Source of the DNA: Comamonas sp. GB3 AK4-5
Lineage (GTDB): Bacteria; Pseudomonadota; Gammaproteobacteria; Burkholderiales; Burkholderiaceae_C
Assembly (NCBI RefSeq): GCF_041320665.1
Contig: NZ_CP166730.1
Location: forward strand, 1,116,001-1,180,000
Direction: 5' to 3'
Length of the DNA stretch: 64,000 nucleotides
Part shown: positions 35,154-43,033 of the stretch, in pieces
How positions within the stretch are numbered: the stretch's first letter is position 1
Layout: the number at the start of each line of letters is the position of its first letter
Made by a program: the position numbers and the translations under genes
Notes under the pieces: model-generated
Told to the model about the DNA's origin: nothing
Database searches by the model: none
What the model saw: only the letters and a program-made list of their open reading frames with translations

Positions 35154-35852
35154 TCACCAGATGGCCAGGCTGTTGGTGAGCACCCGTTGCAGCCAGCTGC
35201 GTTGACCGGCCTCCGAGGTGTCGCCGCGGCCGGCGACCTCCAGCCTGGCGTTGATGACATCGGCCGAGCCCACGATGTTTTCCGGTCGCAGGTCGCGCGG
35301 GTCGACGATGCCGGAAAAGCGCAGCGTCTTGACGTCGCCATTCATGGCCGTGCTGCGCTCGCCCGCCACCACCAAATGGCCGTTGGGCAACACATTGATG
35401 ACCGACACCGCGATCTGCCCGGTGAAGCTGGTGCTGTTGCTGGTGCTGCCATCGCCCTTGAAGGAGTCACTGCCCGAGGCCGTGGCGTCCAGATTCAGCA
35501 TCGAGCCCAGAAACCCGGTGCCGGAGTTGCTGCCCGGCCCCTTGTTGATGATTTCGTTCTCGCGGCTGGCATCGGTCTTGGCCGTGCTGCTGGCGTTCAT
35601 GGATTCCGCAATGTCGACCTTCAGGCTGTCGCCCACATGGCGGGGCTTGGCGCGTCCACCAAAGGGGGCGTTGAAGGTGCTGGCCCGAAAGAGGCTGCCG
35701 GTGTTCACGCGCTCAATGGCTGCCAGACGCGGCGGGGCGGTCACGGCAACCGGGGCCGTGACGATGCTGGGCTCGGAAGTGCTGCAGCCGGTCAGCAGAT
35801 GGGCACACAGGGTGGCAGCTGCCAGCAAAAAAGGGCGGGGAAGAGAGTGCAT
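35154..35852 (-). CDS. FlgH-like (flagellar L-ring type) lipoprotein outside a flagellar locus
   Basis: A 232-residue lipoprotein (lipobox LLTGC, Cys near residue 23) with FlgH hallmarks: GSLFRAS, RHVGDSLKVDIAES, NSTSFTGQIAVSVINVLPNG followed by HLVVAGERS, LRFSGIVDPRDL and ADVINARLEV. FlgH forms the outer-membrane L ring around the flagellar rod. The length fits FlgH, but no other flagellar genes are near. A Ser/Asn-rich stretch lies at about residues 95-140. It could be a duplicated flgH or a paralogue in a separate envelope ring. AGGAG precedes the start. Confidence 0.85.
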   Translation of the reverse strand: MHSLPRPFLLAAATLCAHLLTGCSTSEPSIVTAPVAVTAPPRLAAIERVNTGSLFRASTFNAPFGGRAKPRHVGDSLKVDIAESMNASSTAKTDASRENEIINKGPGSNSGTGFLGSMLNLDATASGSDSFKGDGSTSNSTSFTGQIAVSVINVLPNGHLVVAGERSTAMNGDVKTLRFSGIVDPRDLRPENIVGSADVINARLEVAGRGDTSEAGQRSWLQRVLTNSLAIW

Positions 35853-35894
35853 GGAGGGCTCCTGGACGCAAGAAAGAGGACGCAGAGCGGGGTT

Positions 35895-36440
35895 TCAGTA
35901 ACCGGTCACCAGGGCCGCCACCACGGGGCTGAGCTTGGTGCGGGTGTCGCTCCATTTGCCTTTGGCCAGATGGATGTCGAGCTGGAACTGGCTGGACGAG
36001 AGCAGCTCGCCGCTTTTCGAGCGCAGGGCCAGCTGCGCCGAGCTCATATAGGGGCGCAGCTCGCCCGTAAGCGGTGTGACGCCCCAGTCGAAGTAGGCCG
36101 TGTATTCCAGCCAGATGTTGCACAGCCGGGCTGCGGGCGGGTTGTCGTAGACCTTGCTGCTGACGCCGTGCGACTGCAGCTCGGCCTGCAAGACGGGCAC
36201 CAGATCCGGCACCTGGTTCTGGGGGTTGAACTCAATGCACACATCGCTGGGCACGCTGCGCAGGTGGTAGAGGGTGTTGCGGGCCTCGGGCGCCGCAGAC
36301 GACACGGCGGTACTGGCCAGTCCACCTGCGGCCTTGACCAGCTCCCACAGCGGCATGGGAGTGATGATGGAGCAGCCTGTTTGCAGGGTGCAGGCCGCCA
36401 TGCTCAGGGTGCAGAGCCGGAGGAAAGAGGGGGGGCGCAT
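35895..36440 (-). CDS. Small lipoprotein, Sbal_3080-like
   Basis: A 181-residue lipoprotein (signal LCTLSMAACTLQTGC). The mature part, with VPSDVCIEFNPQNQVPDL and LCNIWLEYTAYFDWG and a final KLSPVVAALVTGY, resembles Sbal_3080-type lipoproteins of unknown function: a conserved CI-x-NP start, W-rich strand and Lys/Leu-rich end. ATG 36440 follows CAAGGAGAC; an in-frame ATG at 36461 lacks this. It lies 20 bp after the repeat-protein gene and 42 bp before the FlgH-like gene, so it is surely cotranscribed. Confidence 0.65.
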   Translation of the reverse strand: MRPPSFLRLCTLSMAACTLQTGCSIITPMPLWELVKAAGGLASTAVSSAAPEARNTLYHLRSVPSDVCIEFNPQNQVPDLVPVLQAELQSHGVSSKVYDNPPAARLCNIWLEYTAYFDWGVTPLTGELRPYMSSAQLALRSKSGELLSSSQFQLDIHLAKGKWSDTRTKLSPVVAALVTGY

Positions 36441-36460
36441 GCTCGTCTCCTTGCGGGGCA

Positions 36461-37099
36461 TCAGACGATCTCGCTCAGCATGGAGCGCACCGTGGTGGCG
36501 CCCAGCGCCAGATAGGTGGCTACGCCCTTGGCGCCGGTGCTCACGGCATCGACCACGGTGTCCGCACCGCTTTCTAGAGCGCCCATCACCGCCTCTGTGC
36601 CGCTTGCCACGGTGTCCACAACGGCGTCCGTTCCCGTCTCGAGGGCATCCATGACGCTGTCTGCGCTGCTCTCCAGGGTGTCCATCACGGTGTCACTGCC
36701 GGTTTCCAGTGCATCCATCACGCTGTCTGCACCGCTCGCCAGGCTGTCCACCACCGTGTCGGAACCGTCTTCCAGAGCCTCCATGACCGCCTCTGCACCG
36801 CTGCCTATGGCGTCCAGCACGGCCTCGGCGGCGTCGCCCACGGAATCCGCAGCAGTGCCGAGCATTTCGGAGGTGCTGTCCACGCCGTCACTCAGCAGGT
36901 CGCCGATGCCGGATGCCGCGTCTTCCATTGCTTCCCCGAGCAGGGCCAGGCTTTCGGCGCTGAAGGTGCAAATGGCGCTGACCATGCTCGACGTATCGGC
37001 CTGGTCCTGGGTGGTGCTGCTGGTGCTGCGGGTTTGCGCGGGCAGCGGTGTGGTCAGCGAACGGGTGGTGGTGCTTGAAACCGATGTGATGTCGCTCAT
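36461..37099 (-). CDS. Acidic 11-residue-repeat (hendecad) protein
   Basis: A 212-residue protein with no signal peptide. Residues 1-35 are Ser/Thr-rich (MSDITSVSST). Residues 100-198 are nine tandem 11-residue repeats with consensus [ST]-G-[AST]-[DE]-x-V-[MV]-[DE]-x-[LV]-[AES]; weaker copies precede them. The pattern predicts a long amphipathic helix or hendecad coiled coil, strongly acidic. The C-terminus (STGAKGVATYLALGATTVRS) resembles the end of the divergent 101-residue protein. AAGGAG precedes the start. It heads the envelope operon; I do not recognise a family. Confidence 0.85.
   Translation of the reverse strand: MSDITSVSSTTTRSLTTPLPAQTRSTSSTTQDQADTSSMVSAICTFSAESLALLGEAMEDAASGIGDLLSDGVDSTSEMLGTAADSVGDAAEAVLDAIGSGAEAVMEALEDGSDTVVDSLASGADSVMDALETGSDTVMDTLESSADSVMDALETGTDAVVDTVASGTEAVMGALESGADTVVDAVSTGAKGVATYLALGATTVRSMLSEIV
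36506..36802 (-). repeat. 33-bp coding repeats, nine units
   Basis: Nine in-frame 33-bp units encode the 11-residue repeats. Units share words such as GACACCGTG and GTCATGGATGC on the coding strand but differ at many third positions, so the array is old or under protein-level selection rather than a fresh expansion. Confidence 0.85.
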
Positions 37100-37442
37100 T
37101 GCAAACTCCTTGAAGAGGTGAGCGAATACTAGGATTTCAGGCCACAGCTAAATAAATGGAATAAAAGGCGTTAATCCGGACAACTTACAAAGCGCATGCA
37201 TGCAATCAACAATATGGATACGAAAGAAAAGCGCTGAGATCTGCTTTTGCGTGCATTTTGTAGCGATGTGGAAAAAATAGAGTCACCAATGCAATACAAG
37301 CGCCAGCGCTCTGCCTCGCAGCGGGACCAAGCTTTCGCTCTGGATATTCTTTTGATTTGTATCTATTGAATGAAACGATATTCCATAAGCGGAAAGTCGT
37401 GATAAAAAGAATCCATGGAGCTTAAAAACCAATGAAAGCAGC
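37100..37442. promoter_or_regulatory. AT-rich divergent promoter region of the envelope cluster
   Basis: 343 bp, clearly more AT-rich than its neighbours, between the minus-strand four-gene operon and the plus-strand 101-residue gene. It must hold the promoters of both. Words such as AAAAAATAGAGTCACC and TGAAACGATATTCCATAAG stand out but no consensus promoter can be fixed. A five-codon ATG frame (37433-37447) overlaps the next start. Confidence 0.5.
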
Positions 37443-37748
37443 ATGAACCCTCTGCAGGCCATTCAATCCGTGCGCGGCATCAGCCATCTGGGCGATGCCT
37501 TGCAGTCCAAACGTTCGCTGGGAGATGTGGCCGGGGCCGTGGTCGGGACGGTCTATGCCACCCAGTCCGGTGGCCTGGGCAGCCTGGCCAGCGGCATGTT
37601 GGAAGAGATGACCTCGGCACTGGTGGATGGCGTGGTGTCGGGTGTGTCCGAGGTGGTGGACACCTCCACCGCTGCTGGGCGCGCCGTGGCGTCTTACACC
37701 AGCCAGGGGGTGCAAAGCCTGGGCAAGCTGGTGGATTTTTTTGCCTGA
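37443..37748 (+). CDS. Small Gly/Ser/Val-rich protein paired with the hendecad operon
   Basis: A 101-residue protein without signal peptide, rich in Gly, Ser, Ala and Val (GLGSLASGMLEEMTSALVDG, VVSGVSEVVD). Its C-terminus STAAGRAVASYTSQGVQSLG aligns with STGAKGVATYLALGATTVRS of the divergent repeat protein, sharing ST-x-AG-x-VA-[ST]-Y-x3-G. It thus looks like a short relative. The ribosome-binding site is weak and a tiny upstream frame overlaps the ATG. I do not recognise a family. Confidence 0.65.
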   Translation: MNPLQAIQSVRGISHLGDALQSKRSLGDVAGAVVGTVYATQSGGLGSLASGMLEEMTSALVDGVVSGVSEVVDTSTAAGRAVASYTSQGVQSLGKLVDFFA

Positions 37749-37820
37749 GACGGCCTGCTGATTGCTCTTTTAAAGTGAGCTGCTAGCGCTTGTATGGCGG
37801 GCATTAGCGCCGGGTTTTTA

Positions 37821-38090
37821 TCAAATTGACTCCGGGCGCTGCGCTCCCACCCAGGCAAAACGCGGCTGCGCCACGCCATTCACCTCTACGGTCTCGGTAA
37901 ACATGGCGGCAGGGCGCACCCACAGCGCGCCTTCGCCATATAAGGGGCGGTATACCACCAGAGCCTCCAGCGTCTCGCTGTGGCGGGCAACTTCCAGCAC
38001 CTGGTAATGCTGGCCTTTGTAGTGGCGGTAATAGCCGGCGGGAATCTGGGGCAGCGGGGTGAGCGTGTCGAGGGTGTCTGAAGAGGTCAT
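37821..38090 (-). CDS. DUF1653 domain protein
   Basis: An 89-residue protein with the DUF1653 signature YYRHYKGQHYQVLEVARHSE then YRPLYGEGALWVRPAAMF and RFAWV. The fold is a small beta barrel; function is not established. The start at 38090 gives the expected size; a longer upstream frame overlaps the divergent methyltransferase region. It is divergent to the RsmB-like gene, 76 bp apart. Confidence 0.88.
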   Translation of the reverse strand: MTSSDTLDTLTPLPQIPAGYYRHYKGQHYQVLEVARHSETLEALVVYRPLYGEGALWVRPAAMFTETVEVNGVAQPRFAWVGAQRPESI

Positions 38091-38166
38091 GGCTGCAGAT
38101 GGTAGAGCAGGGGGAAGGCCTGCCCCAGCAACCAGCGCGCTGCTTGGGAATCGGGGCAATGGGACA

Positions 38167-39447
38167 ATGCAGGCTATGCATCCCAAAGCCCTTCTGGACG
38201 CTTGCGCCGAACTGGTCAAGCTGACCTTGCAATTTCAACACCCGGCCGACGCCGTGGTGTCCCGCTATTTCCGCGATCACCGCAACCTGGGCCCGCGCGA
38301 GCGCGCCACGCTGGCCGAGACGGCCTACACCGTGCTGCGCAAGAAAACCCTGTTCGAGTCCTTGGCCCGTTCCGGCAGCGGTCCCAAGGAACGGCGCCTG
38401 GCCATTCTGGGCTTTCACGGCCCGCGCAGCTTTTTGAAAAGCGCGCTGAACCCGCAGGAAATCCAGTGGGTCGACGACTGCGACGCGGTCAAGCCCGAAG
38501 AGCTGATGGCCCAGCACCGCCACAATCTGCCGCAATGGATGGCCGATGCACTACAGGCCCAGGTGGGCGATCAGTTTGAAGCCCTGGCCGCCAGCATGCT
38601 GGAATCCGCACCGCTGGATCTGCGCGTCAACGCCTTGCTGGCCAAGCGCGATGCCGTGCAAAAAGAACTGGCCCAGGCCGGCATCAAGGCCGTCGCCACA
38701 CCGTATTCCCCCTGGGGCCTGCGTGTGGACGAAAAGCCCGCGCTGACCCGGCTGGAGGCCTTCCAAAAGGGCCGTATCGAGGTGCAGGACGAAGGCTCGC
38801 AGCTGCTGGCCCTGCTGCTGGATGCCAAGCGCGGCGAAATGGTGGTGGATTTTTGTGCCGGTGCCGGTGGCAAGACCCTGGCCATTGGCGCCTCCATGCG
38901 CAACACCGGCCGCCTGTACGCGTTTGACGTGTCCAGCCACCGCCTCGAAGCCCTCAAGCCCCGCCTGGCGCGCAGCGGCCTGTCCAACGTCCACCCCGCC
39001 GCCCTGGCCCATGAGCGCGATGAGCGCGTCAAACGCCTGGCCGGCAAGATTGACCGCGTGCTGGTCGACGCCCCTTGCTCCGGCCTGGGCACCTTGCGCC
39101 GCAACCCCGATCTGAAGTGGCGCCAGGACATGCAGGCCGTGGCCGAGCTGACCGAAAAACAGCTGTCCATCCTGAGCAGCGCTGCCCGTATGGTGAAAAG
39201 CGGCGGCCGCCTGGTCTATGCCACCTGCTCCGTGCTGCCCGAAGAAAACGAGCGCATTGCCGAGGCCTTTCAACAGGCCCATCCCGACTTTGTGCCGCTG
39301 GATGCCGGTGAAACCCTGGAAAAGCTCAAGGTGGAGCAGGCGAATAGCCTGTGTGCTGGTGGCGAAACCGGCACGCAATATGTGCGCCTGTGGCCCCATG
39401 CTCACCAAACCGACGGCTTCTTCGCCGCCGTCTGGGAACGTAAGTAA
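38167..39447 (+). CDS. RsmB/NOP2-type RNA cytosine-C5 methyltransferase
   Basis: A 426-residue SAM-dependent enzyme. An N-terminal NusB-like helical region (residues 1-150) is followed by the methyltransferase domain: VVDFCAGAGGKTLAIG (SAM loop), DAPCSGLGTLRRNPD with the release Cys, and YATCSVLPEENE with the catalytic Cys. It probably methylates rRNA in the cytoplasm. ATG 38167 or ATG 38176 may be the start, as neither has a strong ribosome-binding site. A family 2 repeat follows the stop by 15 bp. Confidence 0.9.
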   Translation: MQAMHPKALLDACAELVKLTLQFQHPADAVVSRYFRDHRNLGPRERATLAETAYTVLRKKTLFESLARSGSGPKERRLAILGFHGPRSFLKSALNPQEIQWVDDCDAVKPEELMAQHRHNLPQWMADALQAQVGDQFEALAASMLESAPLDLRVNALLAKRDAVQKELAQAGIKAVATPYSPWGLRVDEKPALTRLEAFQKGRIEVQDEGSQLLALLLDAKRGEMVVDFCAGAGGKTLAIGASMRNTGRLYAFDVSSHRLEALKPRLARSGLSNVHPAALAHERDERVKRLAGKIDRVLVDAPCSGLGTLRRNPDLKWRQDMQAVAELTEKQLSILSSAARMVKSGGRLVYATCSVLPEENERIAEAFQQAHPDFVPLDAGETLEKLKVEQANSLCAGGETGTQYVRLWPHAHQTDGFFAAVWERK

Positions 39448-39462
39448 AAAATGCTTGGTTGC

Positions 39463-39576
39463 TGCCTTGTTGTGAGGCGGCCATGCAGCGCTTGATGCTT
39501 TGTTGCGTGCCCTTGCCGTACGCAAGTACTGTCAGCGGGCGCGCGTCGCGCCTCAAGCGCTGTCTGGCCGTTGTGG
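39463..39576 (+). repeat. 114-bp dispersed intergenic repeat, copy 2 (family 2)
   Basis: The partner of 23738-23851, same length, about 85% identical by eye. In this copy the arms AGCGCTTGA and TCAAGCGCT are perfect complements 60 bp apart, with an inner CTTGC/GCAAG pairing, so the unit can fold as one large structured hairpin. Confidence 0.75.
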
Positions 39577-39670
39577 TTGTGCTTTTGTGCCCGCTGCACT
39601 GTTCAGGCCCGCTCCGGCCTGCATTCAACTTCCACGCCTTCTCGCCCCTGCACCCTCTACCATCCTCCGC

Positions 39671-40450
39671 ATGAGTTTCCAATACGAAAACCTGGCCCAG
39701 CTCGACCTCTGGACGAGCTTCTTCAAAGTCACCCCGCTCGAGCTGCCGGCCGAGCGCCAGATGCGTCCCCGTCGCATCAGCGGCTTTATCCGCGCCAAGG
39801 CGCAGCCAGCGCCCGAGACGGCGGTGCCTGCCGCACCTGTGGTGGTTGCGGATGCCGGGGCTGAAGTGACGGCCGAGAGCGGTGGCAAAAAAGCCGCGCC
39901 CCCGGTGGAGCGCGAATGGGTGACGGCGCAGTGGGGGCTGGTGCCGGCCTGGGTCAAGTCGGCATCTGACGCCCGTTTGCGCTCGCTCAAGCTGATCGAG
40001 GCGCGCAACGAAAGCGTGTCCACCACCCAGGCTTTTCGCGATGCCTGGCTGGCGGGGCAGCGCTGCATCATCCCCATTCAGGCCTTTTATGAGGATGACT
40101 TGCGCGCTGGCGGCAAGCCCATCCCCACGCGCATTGCCCGCGTGGATGGCGAGCCCATGGGCGTGGCGGGTGTGTGGTCACGCTGGCAAGACCCGGAAAC
40201 CGGCGCCGAGTTGATGAGCTACGCCATGCTCACCATCAACGCCAACAGCCACGCCTTGATGCGCCGCTACCAGCACCCGGGCAGCGAAAAGCGTATGCCC
40301 GCCATCCTGGGGGAAGGCACTTATGACGCCTGGCTCACCGCCCGCCAGGAAAAAGCCCGCGAATTCATGCGCGCCTACCCGGCCAACTGGATGCTGGCCA
40401 ATCCGGTGGAAAACAAAAAGGACAAAAAGCCCAAGGGCTTGTTTGATTGA
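39671..40450 (+). CDS. SRAP (YedK/HMCES-like) family protein lacking the N-terminal Cys
   Basis: A 259-residue homologue of SOS-response-associated peptidases, which shield abasic sites in ssDNA through Cys2. Family motifs seen are WGLVPAWVK, IEARNES, RCIIPIQAFYE with the active-site Glu, LTINANSHALM, and HPGSEKRMPAIL holding a His before RMP. The start reads MSFQYENL, so the position-2 Cys is Ser and no upstream start restores MC. A 25-residue Ala/Pro/Val insertion lies near residues 35-65. Covalent DNA binding by Cys2 seems impossible. Confidence 0.85.
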   Translation: MSFQYENLAQLDLWTSFFKVTPLELPAERQMRPRRISGFIRAKAQPAPETAVPAAPVVVADAGAEVTAESGGKKAAPPVEREWVTAQWGLVPAWVKSASDARLRSLKLIEARNESVSTTQAFRDAWLAGQRCIIPIQAFYEDDLRAGGKPIPTRIARVDGEPMGVAGVWSRWQDPETGAELMSYAMLTINANSHALMRRYQHPGSEKRMPAILGEGTYDAWLTARQEKAREFMRAYPANWMLANPVENKKDKKPKGLFD

Positions 40451-40504
40451 ACATTGCTGGGGAAGCGCCGCGTTTTCTTGAGCGCTATAGCAAACAAAGC
40501 AAAT

Positions 40505-40831
40505 CGTCCCCTTGTCTCGCTCCCTCTTCCCTTTGCAGGAGAGGGCAGGGGTGAAGGAAGGTTTGCAGCAGTGGCTGCAGCTGGTCCTCCAAAGATTTTC
40601 TATTGAACAGCTGCCGAGAGCCTGTTGGCCTAGACCAGCATGTGAATACCTGGGGACAGCCCCTCACCCCCACCCTCTCCCCGAGGGGCGAGGGGCAATA
40701 CGGGGGCAGCGGCCCTGGATCGCACAACCGCCCGGTGTTGCTCCTTCCCCTTCGGGGGAAGGCAGGGATGGGGGCAGGCCCCTTGTCTTGCGCCCTCTCC
40801 CGCTTGCGGGAGAGGGTCGGGGTGAGGGCCG
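40505..40831. repeat. Cluster of palindromic intergenic repeats (family 3)
   Basis: Four hairpin-forming CT/GA-rich segments lie in the convergent gap between the SRAP gene and the next minus-strand gene. The clearest are CCCTCTCCCGC-TT-GCGGGAGAGGG (40793-40816, perfect 11-bp stem), CCTTCCCC-TTC-GGGGGAAGG near 40743-40762 and CCCTCTCCCC/GGGGCGAGGG near 40674-40695. The flanks carry CCTCACCCC and GGGGTGAGG. No gene is seen from 40451 to 40886. Confidence 0.7.
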
Positions 40832-40886
40832 GTTTGCAGCAGGCCGCTGTGTCCCTTGGCACAAGCAAAAGCAGAACCCGAACGAC

Positions 40887-41234
40887 TCAGGCCGCAGCAG
40901 GCTGTTGCCGCCCCAGCAGCCTGCGCACCGCTGCGTAGAGACCTGCCACCCAACTGGGCTGCGGCGCAGGCTCCAGCAGCTGCAGCTGCACGGGATTGCT
41001 ATCCAGGCTGTGCAGATGCAGCCACACCGGCATGCCGTCGTGGCCACCTTCGATAAGCTGGCCGCAGGCCAGCTCGCGCTGCTGGGCCAGCAGTACCTGA
41101 CCCCATACGAGCGGGCCGCTGCGCACGCCCACACGGCCTTCCAGGCACAGCAAACGCCAGCCTGGTGGCAGGCACAGCACAGGCGTGGTGCGCGGATCAA
41201 TCCGCTGTGGTTGTGCAGTGGCGGCGGTAGACAT
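40887..41234 (-). CDS. Hypothetical protein, DUF2917-like
   Basis: A 115-residue soluble protein. The region PVLCLPPGWRLLCLEGRVGV, with a following WGQVLLAQQRELACGQ, resembles DUF2917-type small beta-rich proteins (an initial L-x-LPPG-x-x-L strand and a W-rich turn). The C-terminus YAAVRRLLGRQQPAAA is helical. It is divergent to a MocR-type regulator, an arrangement suggesting it is that regulator's target. The assignment is tentative. The start at 41234 (MSTAATAQ) was preferred over 41273. Confidence 0.55.
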   Translation of the reverse strand: MSTAATAQPQRIDPRTTPVLCLPPGWRLLCLEGRVGVRSGPLVWGQVLLAQQRELACGQLIEGGHDGMPVWLHLHSLDSNPVQLQLLEPAPQPSWVAGLYAAVRRLLGRQQPAAA

Positions 41235-41443
41235 GGGCGTTCTTTCAAAGTGGTGTTGCAAGGCCTCCAGCATAAAAATCGCGCCCTGTTTGCAACAGGC
41301 ACAGCCTGCGGAACAGAAAAGCAGAACAGCAGCGAAACAGGCGCCCTGTTCCGCATGCGGGCATGTCGTTCTGTATCTGTTGAGCGGGCCGCGCCTGCGG
41401 CATCATGGGGTCCTGCCTGGTCCATCTTCTGGCTGATCTGCCC

Positions 41444-42973
41444 ATGCCCCGCTCCACTGCCTCGCCCCCGCCTTCGTCCTCGGAGTTACCGCTGTACCGC
41501 CAACTGGCCCAGGTGTATGAACAGGCCATTGCCAGCGGCAGCCTGCGCCCCGGCATGCAAATGCCTTCGGTGCGCGAGCTGCGCCAGCGCCACCAGGTCA
41601 GCCTGTCCACGGCGCTGCAGGTGTTGCGCTGGCTGGAGGCCCAGGGTGCCGTCGAGGTGCGCGAGCGCGTGGGCTATTTTGTCTGTGCGCCCCGCACACT
41701 GGCTGCCGTGCCCGCCGCACGCGAGCCCGATATGCATCTGCCGCTGCAGCCTGACCCCCAGCTGTTTGCCGGCATCAACGAGCGCATCTCGGTGATTCTG
41801 GAAAAAGCCCGCCTGGCCGGCCCGCTGGTGGTGGACCTGGGCAGTGCCATGCCTGCCCCCAGCCTGTTCGATGGCACGGCGCTGAACAAGCTGGCCGTGC
41901 GCCTGCTCAAGGAGCAGCCCGATGTGCTGGTCTATGGCCCATCTGCGCCGACCACCCACTCCGAGTTCCAGCAGGCCATGGCCCACCATGCGCTGCGCTT
42001 TGGCCTGACCCTGGCGCCCGACGAGGTCAGTGCCACCCATGGCAACTCCGAGGCGGTGAACCTGGCGCTGGACGCCGTGGCCCAGCCCGGCGATGTGATC
42101 GCGGTGGAGTCGCCCACCTTCTTCGGCATCTTGCAGGCCATCGAGGCCCAGGGCCTGCGCGCGCTGGAAATCCCCAGCAGCCCGCACACGGGCATCTCGC
42201 TGGAGGCGCTGGAGCTCGCCGCCCGCAACGAGCCCCGCCTCAAGGCCGTGGTGGTGGTGCCGCATCTGCAAATGCCCCTGGGCAGCGTCATGCCTGATGC
42301 CCACAAGCAGCGCCTGGTGCAGCTGTGCGCCGAGCATGGGCTGGCGCTGATCGAGGACGATATCTACCGCGAGTTCATGGACACCCCCCAGCCCGCACGC
42401 CCGGCCAAGGCCTGGGACCAGCCGGGTGACAAGGGCTGCGTGATTTACTGCGTCTCGCTCAGCAAAAGCTTTGCCCCCGGCCTGCGCCAGGGCTGGATGA
42501 GCGGGGGCCGCTGGCATGCGCGGCTGCAAATGCTCAAGTTCTCGCGCACCCGCAATATGCAAAGCTGGTCACAACTGCTGGCCGCGCGCAGCGTGGACTC
42601 TCCCGCCTACGAGCGCCATCTACGCCGCATGCGTGCCCAGCTGCAGGTGCAGCGCGAGCAGGCCGCCCAGGCCGTGGCGCGCTACTTTCCCGTGGGCAGC
42701 CGCTTCAGCCTGCCGCGCGGAGGGCTCAGCCTGTGGGTGGAACTGCCGCCCGCTATCTCCACCATGGCCCTGTACGACGAGGCCCTGGCGCGCGGCGTGC
42801 GCATCGCGCCCGGGCCCATGTTCTCCAATACCGGGCGCTATGAAAACTTTATTCGCCTGAGTTGCGGCCTGCCTTTTACCTCGGCGGTGGAGCAGGCCTA
42901 TCAGACGCTGGGGGCACTGATGCATGAGCAGCTGCGGGCTGCGGGGCCGGAGTTGGTGTTGGTGAGGGCTTAG
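41444..42973 (+). CDS. MocR-type (GntR wHTH + aminotransferase-like) transcription regulator
   Basis: A 509-residue fusion. Residues about 15-85 form a GntR winged helix (LPLYRQLAQVYEQAI, MPSVRELRQRHQVSLSTALQ). From about 110 a fold-type I aminotransferase domain follows, with the PLP-binding Lys in YCVSLSKSFAPGLRQGWMSG and an Asp/Tyr region IEDDIYREF. MocR proteins bind PLP with an amino-acid-like effector and control divergent genes. ATG 41444 gives the usual start; ATG 41405 is possible. The IS1182-type element begins 61 bp past the stop. Confidence 0.9.
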   Translation: MPRSTASPPPSSSELPLYRQLAQVYEQAIASGSLRPGMQMPSVRELRQRHQVSLSTALQVLRWLEAQGAVEVRERVGYFVCAPRTLAAVPAAREPDMHLPLQPDPQLFAGINERISVILEKARLAGPLVVDLGSAMPAPSLFDGTALNKLAVRLLKEQPDVLVYGPSAPTTHSEFQQAMAHHALRFGLTLAPDEVSATHGNSEAVNLALDAVAQPGDVIAVESPTFFGILQAIEAQGLRALEIPSSPHTGISLEALELAARNEPRLKAVVVVPHLQMPLGSVMPDAHKQRLVQLCAEHGLALIEDDIYREFMDTPQPARPAKAWDQPGDKGCVIYCVSLSKSFAPGLRQGWMSGGRWHARLQMLKFSRTRNMQSWSQLLAARSVDSPAYERHLRRMRAQLQVQREQAAQAVARYFPVGSRFSLPRGGLSLWVELPPAISTMALYDEALARGVRIAPGPMFSNTGRYENFIRLSCGLPFTSAVEQAYQTLGALMHEQLRAAGPELVLVRA

Positions 42974-43033
42974 TTTTGAAGACTGTGCTTATTTTTATGG
43001 GCTGTTTGGAAAGTGGGAGTGTTGGCTTTCGAC

